Source of the DNA: Phragmites australis | Taxonomy: Eukaryota > Streptophyta > Magnoliopsida > Poales > Poaceae | Direction of reading: 5' to 3' | Assembly (NCBI RefSeq): GCF_958298935.1 | Contig: NC_084932.1 | Location: 13,743,501 to 13,807,500, forward strand | Length of the DNA stretch: 64,000 nt | In this document: piece by piece, positions 24,441-35,270 of the stretch | Position numbering within the stretch: position 1 is the first letter of the stretch | Layout of the letters: each line of letters begins with the position of its first letter | Translations under genes and position numbers: made by a program | The notes under the pieces: model-generated | What the model saw: only the letters and a program-made list of their open reading frames with translations | Told to the model about the DNA's origin: nothing | Database searches by the model: none

Positions 24441-25211
24441 TCATCCCAAGAGAAAATAAAGCCTAGAGGTAATTTCATGATCCAAGAGCGGGCAGAGCCC
24501 CTCAGGGCCACATGAAAGTAATTTGCCACCACCTTTTCGTTCCTGCCCGCCGTTTGGACGGCGGTGGTGTAGATCTGGAGGAACTCAACGGGGTCGATGG
24601 AACCGTCGTACTTCTCCGGTAGTTCAGGCCAAAACTTTATGGGCTAGTTGATCTGGCAAAACTCGCCGGTGAATGCTCGGCAGCCCGTTCCATATACCTC
24701 TGCACCGGCTGTGCCCCTGGTGGGTGAACACCAACGCACCGGGGAACCCCGACGGTCGCGGGCCGGCATAGAGGAGGCTTGGTCCTCCACCGCCTCAGCC
24801 TCACGACGGGACTCCCGGTGGTGCTAGAGGGTGACACGTGCATCCTCGCTGGCCCTCCACTCATTAATGTGCAAGGGGAGGTCTTGAGCTCCCGTCGTGA
24901 TCAGGGGAGCGGTACTTCATTTGGTGCCCCCTTGGCTGGCTCTACCACCACCCGAAGATGCTCCAGCATTAGTTGTACCATAAAGGGAGGTGGTACGGGA
25001 ACTCTGGGCAAGTACTCGCCGATGAGTCGTGCCCACCAAGTCGGCTACCACCTGTAGCCAATGGCCCTCTGGCATTTCTCCCGCTGCCTGGACAGGCGGG
25101 TATGTAAGGAGTGCTTGCACCGCAAGCAGGGCACTCCCAGGGTTGGCATCGCCAAAGTTGAGTTTGCGTTGTATCAGCGCTTGGCGTTGTCCAGATGCCG
25201 ATCTTGCAGCT
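24441..25211 (-). pseudogene. gag N-terminal remnant of outer Tat element
   Basis: Degenerate minus-strand gag sequence with stops in all frames. Its right end abuts LTR sequence directly at 25212, so the true gag start, leader and primer-binding site are missing. Assigned by position and by partial gag-like reading; no motif is strong. Confidence 0.5.
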
Positions 25212-25455
25212 GTAGAAATGAATGCACCAAGAATTTTGACAGGTTCAGGCCGCGCAGAGGCGTAATACCCTACTCCTGCGTGTCCATTATTTTGTCAATG
25301 CTCCTCTCCTTTCATCTCCCTCTTCTTTCTTTTTTCTCTATCTTTTTTCTCTATCTTTACAAAGTGCTCCCCCCTTTATCTATCGGGGGGGAGGCCCTTC
25401 AGGGAGTGCCCAAAATGAGGGCACAAGTTCCCGTAAACAATAAATGGAAAGTGAC
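25212..25455 (-). repeat. 5' LTR of outer Tat element, truncated inner part
   Basis: Matches 15979-16224 of the 3' LTR. The first 133 plus-strand bases of the LTR (the LTR 3' end in the element's orientation) are absent. The inner Tat element interrupts at GTGAC (25451-25455); the LTR resumes at 35758. Confidence 0.92.
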
Positions 25456-26007
25456 TGTTGGGATCGAAGTCCCAGACAAGATGGGCCTTCGGGGGTGGAA
25501 CTGGCGAAGGCCCCTTACGGTGACGTGTACTGGAAGCAGAACAGTCTCGGGTTACCGTTCATGTTTACACTGTGGCTCTATTTATAGCCCATACCCAACG
25601 ATCACGAACCTGGTTTACACATATTACCCCCTGACCTGCTACATTCCCGGAATATCCAGGGGCAATATAGTAAAAATAAGCATGATCCCATAATTACAAC
25701 AGTGCCCATGACAATTGGGCCCACTGTCCAGCTGTTCTTCAACCGAAGGGTATCGAAGCCCTCTCCGTCCGACCTCTTGTCGAGCTGCCTTCGCCGCCTC
25801 TAGGCGAAGGCCTGGTCTTGTCTTCGCACTGAGCGAAGGGCGCGGGACGCGAACTGGAGCTTTGCCCTGCAGTCGAGGCAGATCAGTCTTTGCATACGCC
25901 AATTCGGCTATGGAAGATGCAACCAACACAGCGGTTGTCCCGCAGCACCTCCGACTAACTTCACGGTTGCCTTCGGGTACGGGGACGGCAGGAGATGATC
26001 CCCAACA
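25456..26007 (-). repeat. 3' LTR of inner Tat element
   Basis: 552 bases, TGTTGGG to CCCAACA. Partner LTR 35271-35757 is about 65 bases shorter because it lacks a segment corresponding to roughly 25745-25812. On the element's strand AGTAAGGGGCTAC (complement of 26008-26020) precedes it as the polypurine tract. Confidence 0.96.
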
Positions 26008-26127
26008 GTAGCCCCTTACTGGCAAGGTTTATCTTCGATAGGCCGAGCCTGTAGACTTCGAGACATCTAAGCGTCGTCCCCCTTCGGCCTATCGAAGTTA
26101 GTTGGATCCAATGCATGCTGTTATAAA

Positions 26128-26208
<81 letters not shown>
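26128..26208. repeat. (ATT)n microsatellite
   Basis: About 27 copies of a TTA/ATT trinucleotide. It lies between the 3' LTR and the TATA box of the antisense gene inside the inner Tat element. Confidence 0.97.
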
Positions 26209-26209
<1 letters not shown>

Positions 26210-26327
26210 GGTGTTGGAATGATATGGGTAACTACCTGCATTTAATGTTCATGGTAGTTATCTGAGCGCGGTTTCCGGTGCCGGTTCATTTTTCGATGCT
26301 GGTAGTGTTAACCGCGCTCGATTTCTC

Positions 26328-26336
26328 CTATAAATA
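26328..26336 (+). promoter_or_regulatory. TATA box for the antisense gene
   Basis: CTATAAATA lies 138 bases upstream of the ATG at 26474 on the plus strand, opposite to the retrotransposon's own genes. Spacing fits a plant core promoter with a leader of about 100 bases. Confidence 0.6.
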
Positions 26337-26473
26337 TCGGAAGCTGTCAAAAAATTTTTACCGTGCCCTTGCTTAGAGTTGTTGCTCTCGTACGAAGTAA
26401 GCTTGAGTCCTTCGGACGCCTTAGAATTAGCCCCCGATTGTCTTCGCTCTGCTAGAAGATTTCCTTGAACTAG

Positions 26474-29400
26474 ATGGCTCCGAAATACAGATCGTCGCAT
26501 CCGAAGACTTATTGGATTGGACAGTCCAAGGTGGATGGCGAAGTTTTAGCTGGCCTTGTTAGGGAAGGGCTGATTAGTGACGTATCGAAGGTCTGGCTTC
26601 CTAGAAAGCAGGAGATCCCGGAGCCCGCTGATGACGAAGCCATCGTGTTTGTGCATTACTTTAGGGCTGGCCTTCGGCTTCCCTGTGACGAAATGGTAAT
26701 CAAGGTGTTGAAGCTCTTCGAAGTATATTTGCATCAGTTAACGCCTAACACCATAGTCAGGATGAGTCTTTTTGCCTGGGCTGCTCGATCCGAGGGAGTT
26801 AAGGCTTCTGCAAGGGCCTTCTCCGCTGCGCACCGCCTGCACCATCAACCAAAACCGGTTTTTGTCCGCAGAGTACAGAGCGAAGCGCACTATGGTTGTC
26901 TAAACTTTGCCTATCGCGCCGGCCTGTCCACTCCCGTAGTTGTATACAAGAACAAGTGGCCTAGCGACTGGACTCAATGGTGGTTTTACCACAAGGTTAA
27001 AGCCGAAGATTACCTTGTTTCGAAGTGTGAAGGGGTCAAGGGAAACCGTGCACCGGATGTGCGGTAAAAAACATCGCAACAGACGGCGCTTGATGCCTTT
27101 GCACGGTGCGTGAAGCATTTATCAACTCGTGAATTGGTCGAGGAGTTTTTGGCGACCGGGGTTTGGCCCCTTAGCCGCGGCTGGAGTATCCCTTCGGGGA
27201 CTAAGGGCCTGAGGGGCTCTGCCGTCCTCATCCTAACGTAGAAGGCTTCGCAGGTACCCTCTTGATCGTGCACTGTTACTTAATTTAAATCTTCTAGTCT
27301 AACAGTTGTTTTAATTATTTTTTACTAGATTTATCGGTAGCCGAAGTGGAGGCGAAGGCTGTGGTGCTGGTTGGCAAGGTTACTCCTGGCGAAGCGCAGC
27401 TGTGCACGGACCAGGGACTTAACCATAGGTTAAACAGAATCTTTGACTATCGTGGTTTGTCGTATGACGATCGTCCGAAGATTTCCGCTGTTCTGCAAAG
27501 CAATGGGGGAGGCTCCCCACCAGTGGAAGTGAGCAAAGAACCCGCCGCTTGCCCTCCGACAAAAAGGAAGGCTTCGGAGTGATCGCCAAAAACTGGCCGT
27601 ACCAAGAAGGCTGTCGCACTCCGTAAGAAACCACGTGAAGCTGCGTCCGAGTATCACGCAGAAACATCACCGGAGGGCTCCGCTGCCTCGCGCGGCCTGA
27701 CCCGTCGGGAGAGTTCCGAAGGAGCGCAGGAGGCCCAGGCGTCGAAATCCCTGTTTTGCACGCGCGTCGATCTTCCAACGTTGATCCTGAGCGACGACGA
27801 AGAATTGATGGGGACGGGCGCAGCATTGGAGCCCGATGTTCCAGAGGAGCCTGTTGAAGAAGTTGTCGATGACGTAGAGGTGGCTGCGCACTCATCGCCC
27901 TCCTCGTCCTCGAGCTCATCTTTCGAGAGCGAAGATTCCACGCCAAGTGCGCCTCGTCGTAGGGGGAAGGGCCTGATGGGTCTTGGCGGGCTGCTTGACG
28001 CGAAGGCCCTTGCCCCCGAGGCTTTGCGGCCCGCCGCTTTTGAGCCTAGTGTCGGGGAGGTAAGCGATGCGAAGAAGATTTTTGGTACCTTCGTTCTTCC
28101 TGAGGTCGAGATCCCGCTTTGTCAAAAGTCTTCAAGCGAATAGATTGATGCTTTCGATGTGGCCATCGCGAAGGTATATCTGATATTTTCTTATAATGAG
28201 AGAAAGAAAACTTCGTATTTTACTAACTCGTAGTTGAAATTTCAGGTTTTACTTCTCTCTCGAGCTCAACGCAAACAAGCAGAAAAGTCAGAAGCCCGTG
28301 CCCGAAGCGCTCAGGCCCAAATTGAACTGCTACAAAAACGGGCGGAGAAAGCTGAGAGCCAGAAGCGCGAGTTGTCGCGGCGAGCGAAGGATGCAAAGTT
28401 ACGATCGGAGAGGCTTGAAGTGGAGCTCGAAGCCCTACGCTCAGCGAAGGGTATTGCTGACAGCGAAGTGAATTGCCTTCGCCAGAATTTGCAATCTTCC
28501 GAAGCGCAAGTTTGCGAATTGCAATCACAATGTGCGTCGGAGAGAGAGAGAGAGAGAGAGCGGAGCGGCTGCAGAATGAACTAAGTGAAGCGAAGGCTTA
28601 CAATGACGATGCCCTTAATATCATTGGGGAGCTTGAGCCGAAGGCGGTTGCCGCCTGCGAAGCAATCAGCCATACCTTCGAAGGTATAGGCGCCTCGGCG
28701 ACTCCTCCATCACTTGAACTCGTCGGACTGGGTGGACTTATCGGTTGGATCAACGAGACCAACAGTAGCCTCCTTCCAGCTGCTCAGCTATACGGCGATT
28801 TCTGCGCCATGGTCGCCGCCCGGAGTCTCGTGCAGTCTGTGGAGATGACGGGTTGCGACCATCACACTGCTCTTCAACGACCTTCCTTCCAGTATCCTTC
28901 GGATCTGTCAACTTCGGCTTTTACCAAGTCATCGAAGAGCACCGCTCGTTCATTCACCACTAATTATTGGTGTAAGCATGGCCGCGAGCTAGCTCTTCGA
29001 GAGGCCGAATTGAATCGTCAAAGGGTACAGATACCAAACTTATGTTTTCTCTTGTCGAAGGTTATGAAAGTGGTTATATGTGGCAATAATGTATTTATTG
29101 TTGTTGAAATTTTTAGGCCAAGGCGAGGGAAGACACTTCGTCGAAACCGACTAATATGGCGGCCGAAGATACTGGGAAGGTGGGATGAATTGGCGCGAAG
29201 GGTCGTGTTTATGCTTTGGTTTTTGTAATTAATGATTTGATACACTGGCTGTGTAATACATTATATATTCATGTCGAAGTGATATTGACCTTTTTGTGCT
29301 CCCTGCGCAGGTCCTTGCTTCGGACACTGCGCAGGTAGCCGAAGAAGCTGTGCCTTTGACTATGATGAGGGATAATTTTTATGTTTCCTGGTCCTGCTGG

Positions 29401-29862
29401 GAATCATTTCACCGATGTCATGCTAATATCGACTTGGAACGGTATTGGCACGCGAAGTGTAGATCGTATGACGATATGAATGCTAGAACGAAGGCGTTTT
29501 GGAAATTTGTTTGTCCTTCGACGATAGTTAGTCGACGAGCTGAACGAAATCTGCACCGTGCGGCGAGAGGGGACGTTGACGGCACATCGGTGCTCGTTGA
29601 GCCAAAAATTGAACCTCAAGACGAGGAGCCGTTTTCACACAGATCCCAATTGTGTTATCAGCGTGGTCCCTCTTCGCAAGTAGCTAGGCGAAGTGGTAGT
29701 GATGGCAAAACTCCTATGTCGACGTCGTATTGTAATCAAGTTGGGGCCACTTCAGCCCCATCATCGCGTTTCCATGCCAGCGAAGGCATCGAGTATCAAT
29801 TTTATTTTAGTCTTTTGTATAAGGATTTTGTTGATCCAGAGGTTGATTTGGATGCGGAATAA
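26474..29862 (+). pseudogene. Antisense gene of inner Tat element (PF04195-like plus coiled coil)
   Basis: This gene lies opposite to gag-pol. A five-exon model fits: 26474 to about 27249, 27341-28173, 28246 to about 29023, 29117-29179 and 29311-29862, each with GT/AG borders. Exon 1 matches the 'putative gypsy type transposon' (PF04195) pattern: DEAIVFVHYFRAGLRLPCD, LFEVYLHQLTPNTI and the NKWPSDWTQWWFYHKV block. Exon 2 is acidic and Ser-rich. Exon 3 encodes a long coiled coil (about 28255-28540) and a tail with LELVGLGGLIGWI. Breaks include in-frame stops at 27065, 27238 and 27580 and a frameshift at the (GA)n tract 28540-28560. The protein family has no proven function; genes of this kind are known antisense companions in Tat elements. 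Confidence 0.75.
28540..28560. repeat. (GA)n tract inside the antisense-gene coiled coil
   Basis: A 21-base GA tract lies in the coiled-coil coding region of exon 3. The frame before it and the frame after it differ (Gln-Ser-Gln-Cys-Ala-Ser before, Arg-Leu-Gln-Asn-Glu-Leu after), so the tract length has shifted the frame. Confidence 0.85.
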
Positions 29863-30033
29863 ACCGGGTTTGTGTTGTGATTTGCTCTTTTTGTACACCC
29901 TTACCGGCATGTCGAGCGAAGTATTTTTTTTTTCGATTCGCCCTGGTCATAAGTTGAATTCTCCGGGTTAGACTTTCTAGACGAAAACCATCCCCCGATT
30001 TTCTTGGTCGGTGTTACTTTTGCGAAGCGCCGT

Positions 30034-30053
30034 CCCCCCCCCCCCCCCCCCCC
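30034..30053. repeat. Poly-C tract
   Basis: Twenty consecutive C in the noncoding part of the inner Tat element between the antisense gene and the 103-bp repeats. Length may be an assembly uncertainty. Confidence 0.9.
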
Positions 30054-30149
30054 GACTTTTACTCGCAGGTAACTTCGAACTATTTTGGGTGGATTGGTCT
30101 CTGACGCTTAGCTTTTGAAGTTTTTTGGCTTCAACTTGGTTGACCGTTG

Positions 30150-30604
30150 ATATTTGGGCAGGCAGTGCTACCCCCTGTACTTGACGAAGTGTGCTGCCTC
30201 TTGGTTGGCTTAGGGACATTTTTTCTCGAAGGTTTGTTTATTCCTTCGGTGCGGGGGCAGGCACTCTTAGCCCCCGACTTTTGGCGAAGTTCGCTGCCTT
30301 TTCTTTGGCTCGGCGATACTTCGTTTTAGCGAAGGTTTGTTTTTTCCTTCATTGCGGGGGCAGGTACTCTTAGCCCCCGACTTTTGGTGAAGTTCGCTGC
30401 CTTTTCTTTGGCTCGGCGATACTTTGTTTCAGCGAAGGTTTGTTTTTTCCTTCGTTGCGGGGGCAGGTACTCTTAGCCCCCGACTTTCGGCGAAGTTCGC
30501 TGCCTTTTCTTTGGCTCGGCGATACTTCGTTTCAGCGAAGGTTTGTTTTTTCCTTCGTTGCGGGGGTAGGCACTCTTAGCCCCCGACTTTTGGCGAAGTT
30601 TGCT
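30150..30604. repeat. 103-bp tandem repeat, about 4.4 copies
   Basis: The word GCGGGGGCAGG starts at 30251, 30354, 30457 and (as GCGGGGGTAGG) 30560, an exact 103-base period. The last copy is partial, and a diverged copy precedes 30251. Units contain TTAGCCCCCGACTTT and CGAAGGTTTG. It lies in the inner element's 3' region, the place where Tat/Ogre elements gain tandem repeats. Confidence 0.95.
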
Positions 30605-30929
30605 GGCGGTTTTTATAATTCCGTGAAGGTCGTAAGTGTACGCTTGCATGCCTACACTTTGCACCTTGTTTTGATCGTCGATTGGTGCGCCAATCTTCTA
30701 GTGTGGCGCACTTCGACGAAAAGTAGTTCTACTCGAGACAAACAATATTTTTTGGGGGCCACTATCTTTGTTCATATGGGTTTCTGCCTCGTTAAAAACC
30801 TCACCCCCTAGCGAGGGGTCCCCCTGTGAGGAAAAGAGTGCAGTACCCTTACATGGCGATTACAAGAACTATTACGAAAATTAAAAAATTAAAAATTACA
30901 TTGGAGTCTCGGACTCTTGCTGCCGATCT

Positions 30930-31850
30930 TCAGGCGTAGAACTTGCGAAGGTTCTCTGCATTCCAGGTGTGTGGAAGCTCTTCACCCTCCATATTGGCTA
31001 GATGATAAGAACCGGGTCTCAGAGATCTTTTAACTATGAAGGGGCCATCCCATTTACTCTGAAGTTTGCCAAACGATGTTGATGTACCAAATCTTCGTAA
31101 CACCAAATCTCCTGGTGCGAAGGTCTTTTCGGATACATTCTTATCTCTCCATTTTCTTGTCTCTTTTTGGAAAATGGCCAGGTTTTTTGCGGCTTGCAAT
31201 CTTACTTCTTCGAGGGCATCCTTCGATGAAAATTCATCGCATTGTTCTGGTTCATTCCTGACCCTGAATGATTTCGCTTTGCACTCTTCTGGGGTCATGG
31301 CCTCTTCGCCAAACAGTAGGCGAAACGGCGTGTATCCTGTTGGTCTTGCAACAGTTGTTCTTACTGACCATAACACCTTGGGCAATTCTTCGACCCATTT
31401 TCCTTTTGGCAATCCCTGAAGACGCTTCGCAACCCCTGCGAAGATGATGCCATTTGCTCTCTCAACTGCGCCATTAGATTGTGGGTGGTAAACTGATGCA
31501 AACATTAATTTTATGCCTAGGCCATTACAGAATTCTCTAAATCCCACGCTATCAAACTGAGTACCGTTGTCCACGGTTACTTCGCTCGGAACCCCGAAGC
31601 GGCACACAATATTCTGCCATAGGAATTTTTGTATATTTTTTGACGTTATGCTCACGAGTGGCATTGCTTCTACCCATTTTGAAAAGTACTCTACCGCCAC
31701 CACGGCATAGCGCAAATTTCCTGGTGATGGCGGCAGCTGCCCGACAATATCGATCCCCCATCGCTGTAATGGCCAGATTGGCGGAATGAGTTGCGTCTTC
31801 GTTGTCGGTCTGTTTGATCGCTTCGCCCAGAATTGGCACTGTTGGCAACT
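30930..31850 (-). pseudogene. Integrase of inner Tat element
   Basis: Integrase core and C-terminal region, in one frame from the stop at 31851-31853 to the terminal stop at 30930. It has a zinc-finger end (SCQQCQFWAKRS), WGIDIVGQLPPSP with the first catalytic Asp near 31755, TVDNGTQFD with the second and SNGAVERANG with the Glu. The C-terminal GDLVLRRF...KWDGPFIVKRSLRPGSY region is complete and ends FYA. Catalytic residues are all present. The only break is the nonsense codon separating it from the upstream RNase H. It is downstream of the second RNase H as usual. Confidence 0.92.
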
Positions 31851-32681
31851 TCATACCAGTTGGTACGCATCACTTACAGCCGTTGGCCAATACAAGCCCT
31901 GCCTGTATGCTTTTCCTACCAAAGCCCTTGTTCCGATATGTGAGCCGCACAATCTGCTGTGAATTTCGCTTAACAGTTGTTGGCCCTCTTTCTGAGATAT
32001 GCATCGTAAAAATGGTGCGTAGACTTCTGCTTTGTATAGATCTTCGTCTATAACTTTATAATTTCTTACTCTCTGAGCCATGCGCTTTTCTTCGATGTGA
32101 TCTTCGATATCCCTTTGACCCCTTAGATATGCCATTATCGGGAAACGCCAGTCTTCGCTCTCAACTGACGCGACCAGTCGTGTTTGGCTGGACTTGTCAT
32201 CGCAGGCCGGTTCACTTAGTTTCTGATAGAAGACATCTGGAGGCATGGGCATGTTCTGCGAAGCCGCTTTGGCTAGCTCATCTGCTTCGTTGTTATCATT
32301 CCTTGATACACTTTTCACCGTGAATCCGACGAAGTATTTTTCCATCCTTCGCACTGCTGCCCTGTACTTGATCAGCTGTGGTTCCTTTGCCTGGAATGTT
32401 TTTTCAATCTGGCTTGCTACAACCTTCGAGTCTGTTTTGACAAGTATTCTTCGAGCTCCCAAAGCCTTCGCCTTGCGAAGTGCCAGGACTACAGCTTCAT
32501 ATTCCGCCGTATTGTTTGTGGATCGGAACTCCAACCTTGCGGCGTATCGCAGTTTCACCCCCGACGGTGAAAATATTACTGCCGAGACTCCTGCTCCTGC
32601 AGCTCCCCAAGCTCCATCGCAGTACACGGTCCAAATCAGTTCTACTGCTTCGTCATCCGAAGCCTCAGATGAAGGTGTCCA
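31851..32681 (-). pseudogene. Second RNase H and linker of inner Tat element
   Basis: The frame opens with YCDGAWGAAGAG, the first Asp of archaeal-type RNase H. It continues with AEYEAVVLALRKAKALG (Glu), LVKTDSKVVASQI (Asp) and SRNDNNEADELAKAA (Asp), so all acidic residues are present. The linker after residue 130 leads into the integrase zinc-finger region (LCGSHIGTRALVGKAYRQGLYWPT). The frame ends at a TGA at 31853-31851 but continues in frame into integrase. Another in-frame stop (32684-32682) separates it from the first RNase H. Confidence 0.9.
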
Positions 32682-33140
32682 TTATGCCACAAAATCCGCC
32701 AGCGCTTGCGATTTTAACGATGTTCGTGCCACGAAGACAAACATGAATGGAGCTATCTCCGTTGCCCACTTCGCTATTCTTCTGATGGCTTCTTTGTTTT
32801 CGAACATGTCGCGAAGGGGTAGGGAAGTTGGCACTGGAATCTTGTGAGAAGTAAAATAGTGGCGAAACTTGCAGGATGCCATTACAAGTGCATACGCCAC
32901 TTTTTCCAACTCTGTGTATGACTTCTTCGGTCCTGCTAGTACTTCGGATACATAATACACTAGTGCTTGCAGCAGTCTGGTATCTTCGATTTTTTCCTGC
33001 ACGAGAACAGCGCTGACTGCTGATGGGGAAGCTGCTATGTATAACAGCAAATCTGCGCCCGGATCCGGACTGGTCAATGCTGTAAGCTTCGTCAAGTATA
33101 CTTTTAACTCATCGAAAGAAGCCCAGCAACGGCGACCCAA
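32682..33140 (-). pseudogene. First RNase H of inner Tat element
   Basis: The frame starts abruptly in the RT connection/RNase H boundary ([14 protein letters not shown]), then LLLYIAASPSAVSAVLV, YYVSEVLAGPKKSYTELEKVAYALVMA and ends SQALADFVA. It is directly joined at its N-side to the end of the protease region in another frame near 33110-33140. No fingers/palm motifs (VDYTDLN, YxDD) exist anywhere between gag-protease and this domain. Confidence 0.9.
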
Positions 33141-35235
33141 CTTGTTTCAAGTCATCTCTTCGCAGCCCCATCTTATCGAAGGCATCAGCAAAGATAATGT
33201 CTGCAGAACTTCCTCCATCGATCAATATCCTGTGTACTTCGTTTCCCAAGATGTTCGCAGTAATGACTAGGGCATCTGTGTGCGGGTAATCTAATACCCT
33301 CATATCCTCTTGCGAGAATGTAATGGGAATGTTAGACCATCTTGAATTGATGTACGTTGGTCCCACTCCGACGTGGTTAACCCTTCGTACGTATTCTTTT
33401 TGCTGTCTTTTGGATTCTGTTTGTTGGTTGGACCCCCCTGAGATAGCCAGCACCACATTGTATCCATTGTTTATGGTATTGACTGATTTGCTACTTTCTG
33501 GTGGTGCCTCGATTGCTGGTCTTGGCGGAGGCGGGGGTAGATCACCCCGAATGTTCAGTTGCCTGGTTTGATTAAATTGGATTGGAGTTGCGGGTGCAAA
33601 TTGTGGTGCTGGAACTTGATGCCATTGAAACATCATGTTTTGATTGTGGTTCTGCCACCCTTCGCCTCTTGCGAAGCTTGTTGCGTGGTGAACCGCTCGT
33701 CCATTATCTACTGACTGCTTCGCTATACTTTCTTTTATGGCCACTACTTGTGAACAATGTTTAGTCCGGTGGCCTGCTCCTTCGCCGTGTAGTTCACAGT
33801 AAAAGGTTGCTGGGTCATGCGAAGGTCGACCTCCTCTACCTCTGCGGCCTCTTCCCCTGCCCGTCGGGCCCCCTCTATTGGACGAATTGTAGGCTTCGCA
33901 TGAGCTTTGGACTGCTTCTGGCGGACCGGGGTTGATCTGGTTGATTTCTTTTTGGCGTGGATAATCCGGATCTTCGGGTTTTCTTGGTCGCTGAGGTCTG
34001 TCTCTCGGATTGCCACCAACTGCCTCCTTATGTGGTGCATGTTTTGCTCTTGAGGTCGTAAACTCATTTTTCCTTCGTAGATGATCTAATTCAGATCTTG
34101 AGTATTCTTCCATCTTGTTTAGTAGCTCTTGGACGCTTGTGGGTCTTTTTTTAGTGAGCTTTCCTGCTAAAAGGCCCCCTCTGATGCCCTGTATTGCAGC
34201 ATCGATGATGGTATCTTCGCTCAATCCCTTCGCCTGACATCGTATGTGTACGAATCGGCGCATATAGCTTTGTAAAGTTTCTGTTGGTTGTTACTTCAGT
34301 GCAAAGAGGTTGGTTGCGGTGATGTTATCCGCTCGGTTTCCTTGGAAGTTGCTGTATAGGGCAGTGCGCAGCTGTTCCCATGAATATATGGACCCCGGGG
34401 GCAGAGCAGAGTACCACGACCTTGCTATTCCCTTGATTGCCAATACAAAAGCCTTCGCCAAGGTTACACCGTCTCCGCCAGCTGACTCCACGGCTGCCTC
34501 GAAGCTCATGACAAATTCCCTCGGATCCGATTCTCCATCGAACATAACCACCCTGGGCATCTTGAATCCTATCGGCCATGGCTGATTTTGTAGGTCCATT
34601 GCCAGGGGTGACTCAGGATCTCCTGTGGAAGATCTTCGCCGAACTTCTTGTGAAGCTCGTATGAAATCTCTTGGTGGCGTCGATCGGCGAGACATGCCTA
34701 TTGTTTGTAGTATATCGATTTCCTCCTGGATCCTTTCCAACATTTTTCTTGCTTCTTCCGCCCGCCGGCGGTACTCCGCACCTTTCCGGGTTGCTGCTAG
34801 GCCATCCAACATGCGCTTTTTGTGCGCAATCTGTCTTTCCAACTCCTCAGCTTCTAGCCTAGCATTTCGTTCTTCGTTTGTTTCTTCATCATGTTCCAAC
34901 TCGGCGAAGTCTCCTAGTTCCTCCCATTCTTTGCTTCGCCCTCTTTCGCCTTCTTTTTCCGGAACATCGAAGCGAATGCGATCTATTGGCTCCATGATCG
35001 GCATTTGCTCCGCGTCCACCCGTAGTGTGTCATCATGTCGGCCATCGGCAGTTTGTTGTTGCGCTGTGTCAACTTCACAATTCTGGTGTTGTGCAGCCGA
35101 AGCCCCCCCGGCTAAGGCATTTCCTGATTCTGGTACCACCGGAATGGTTCTATCGGCCGAAGGTCCGACTGTGACTGTGAGTTCTAGTAGCGCCTCCGCT
35201 CCTCCAGGTGGCTTCGCTTTCTTTTTTGGTGGTAT
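33109..35235 (-). pseudogene. gag-protease of inner Tat element
   Basis: One minus-strand frame is open from about 35235 except for a TAA at 34293-34291. The N-terminal half is charged and coiled-coil-like (about 34900-34700), and the capsid-type gag domain follows ([54 protein letters not shown]). A zinc-knuckle-like segment ([15 protein letters not shown]) lies near 33800. The protease region has [13 protein letters not shown] and [13 protein letters not shown] with the catalytic Asp. The likely start site reads ATA rather than ATG at about 35231. The frame ends just after the protease, at the deletion junction with RNase H. Confidence 0.9.
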
Positions 35236-35251
35236 GCCTTCGTGGGTTCGA

Positions 35252-35270
35252 TCCCACGGACGGCGCCAAC
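35252..35270 (-). other. Primer-binding site of inner Tat element
   Basis: On the minus strand, right after the LTR end CCCAACA, the sequence reads GTTGGCGCCGTCCGTGGGA. TGGCGCC is the usual start of primer sites in this lineage (complement of a tRNA ending GGCGCCA, for example Asp-type). The exact tRNA is not assigned. Confidence 0.8.
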
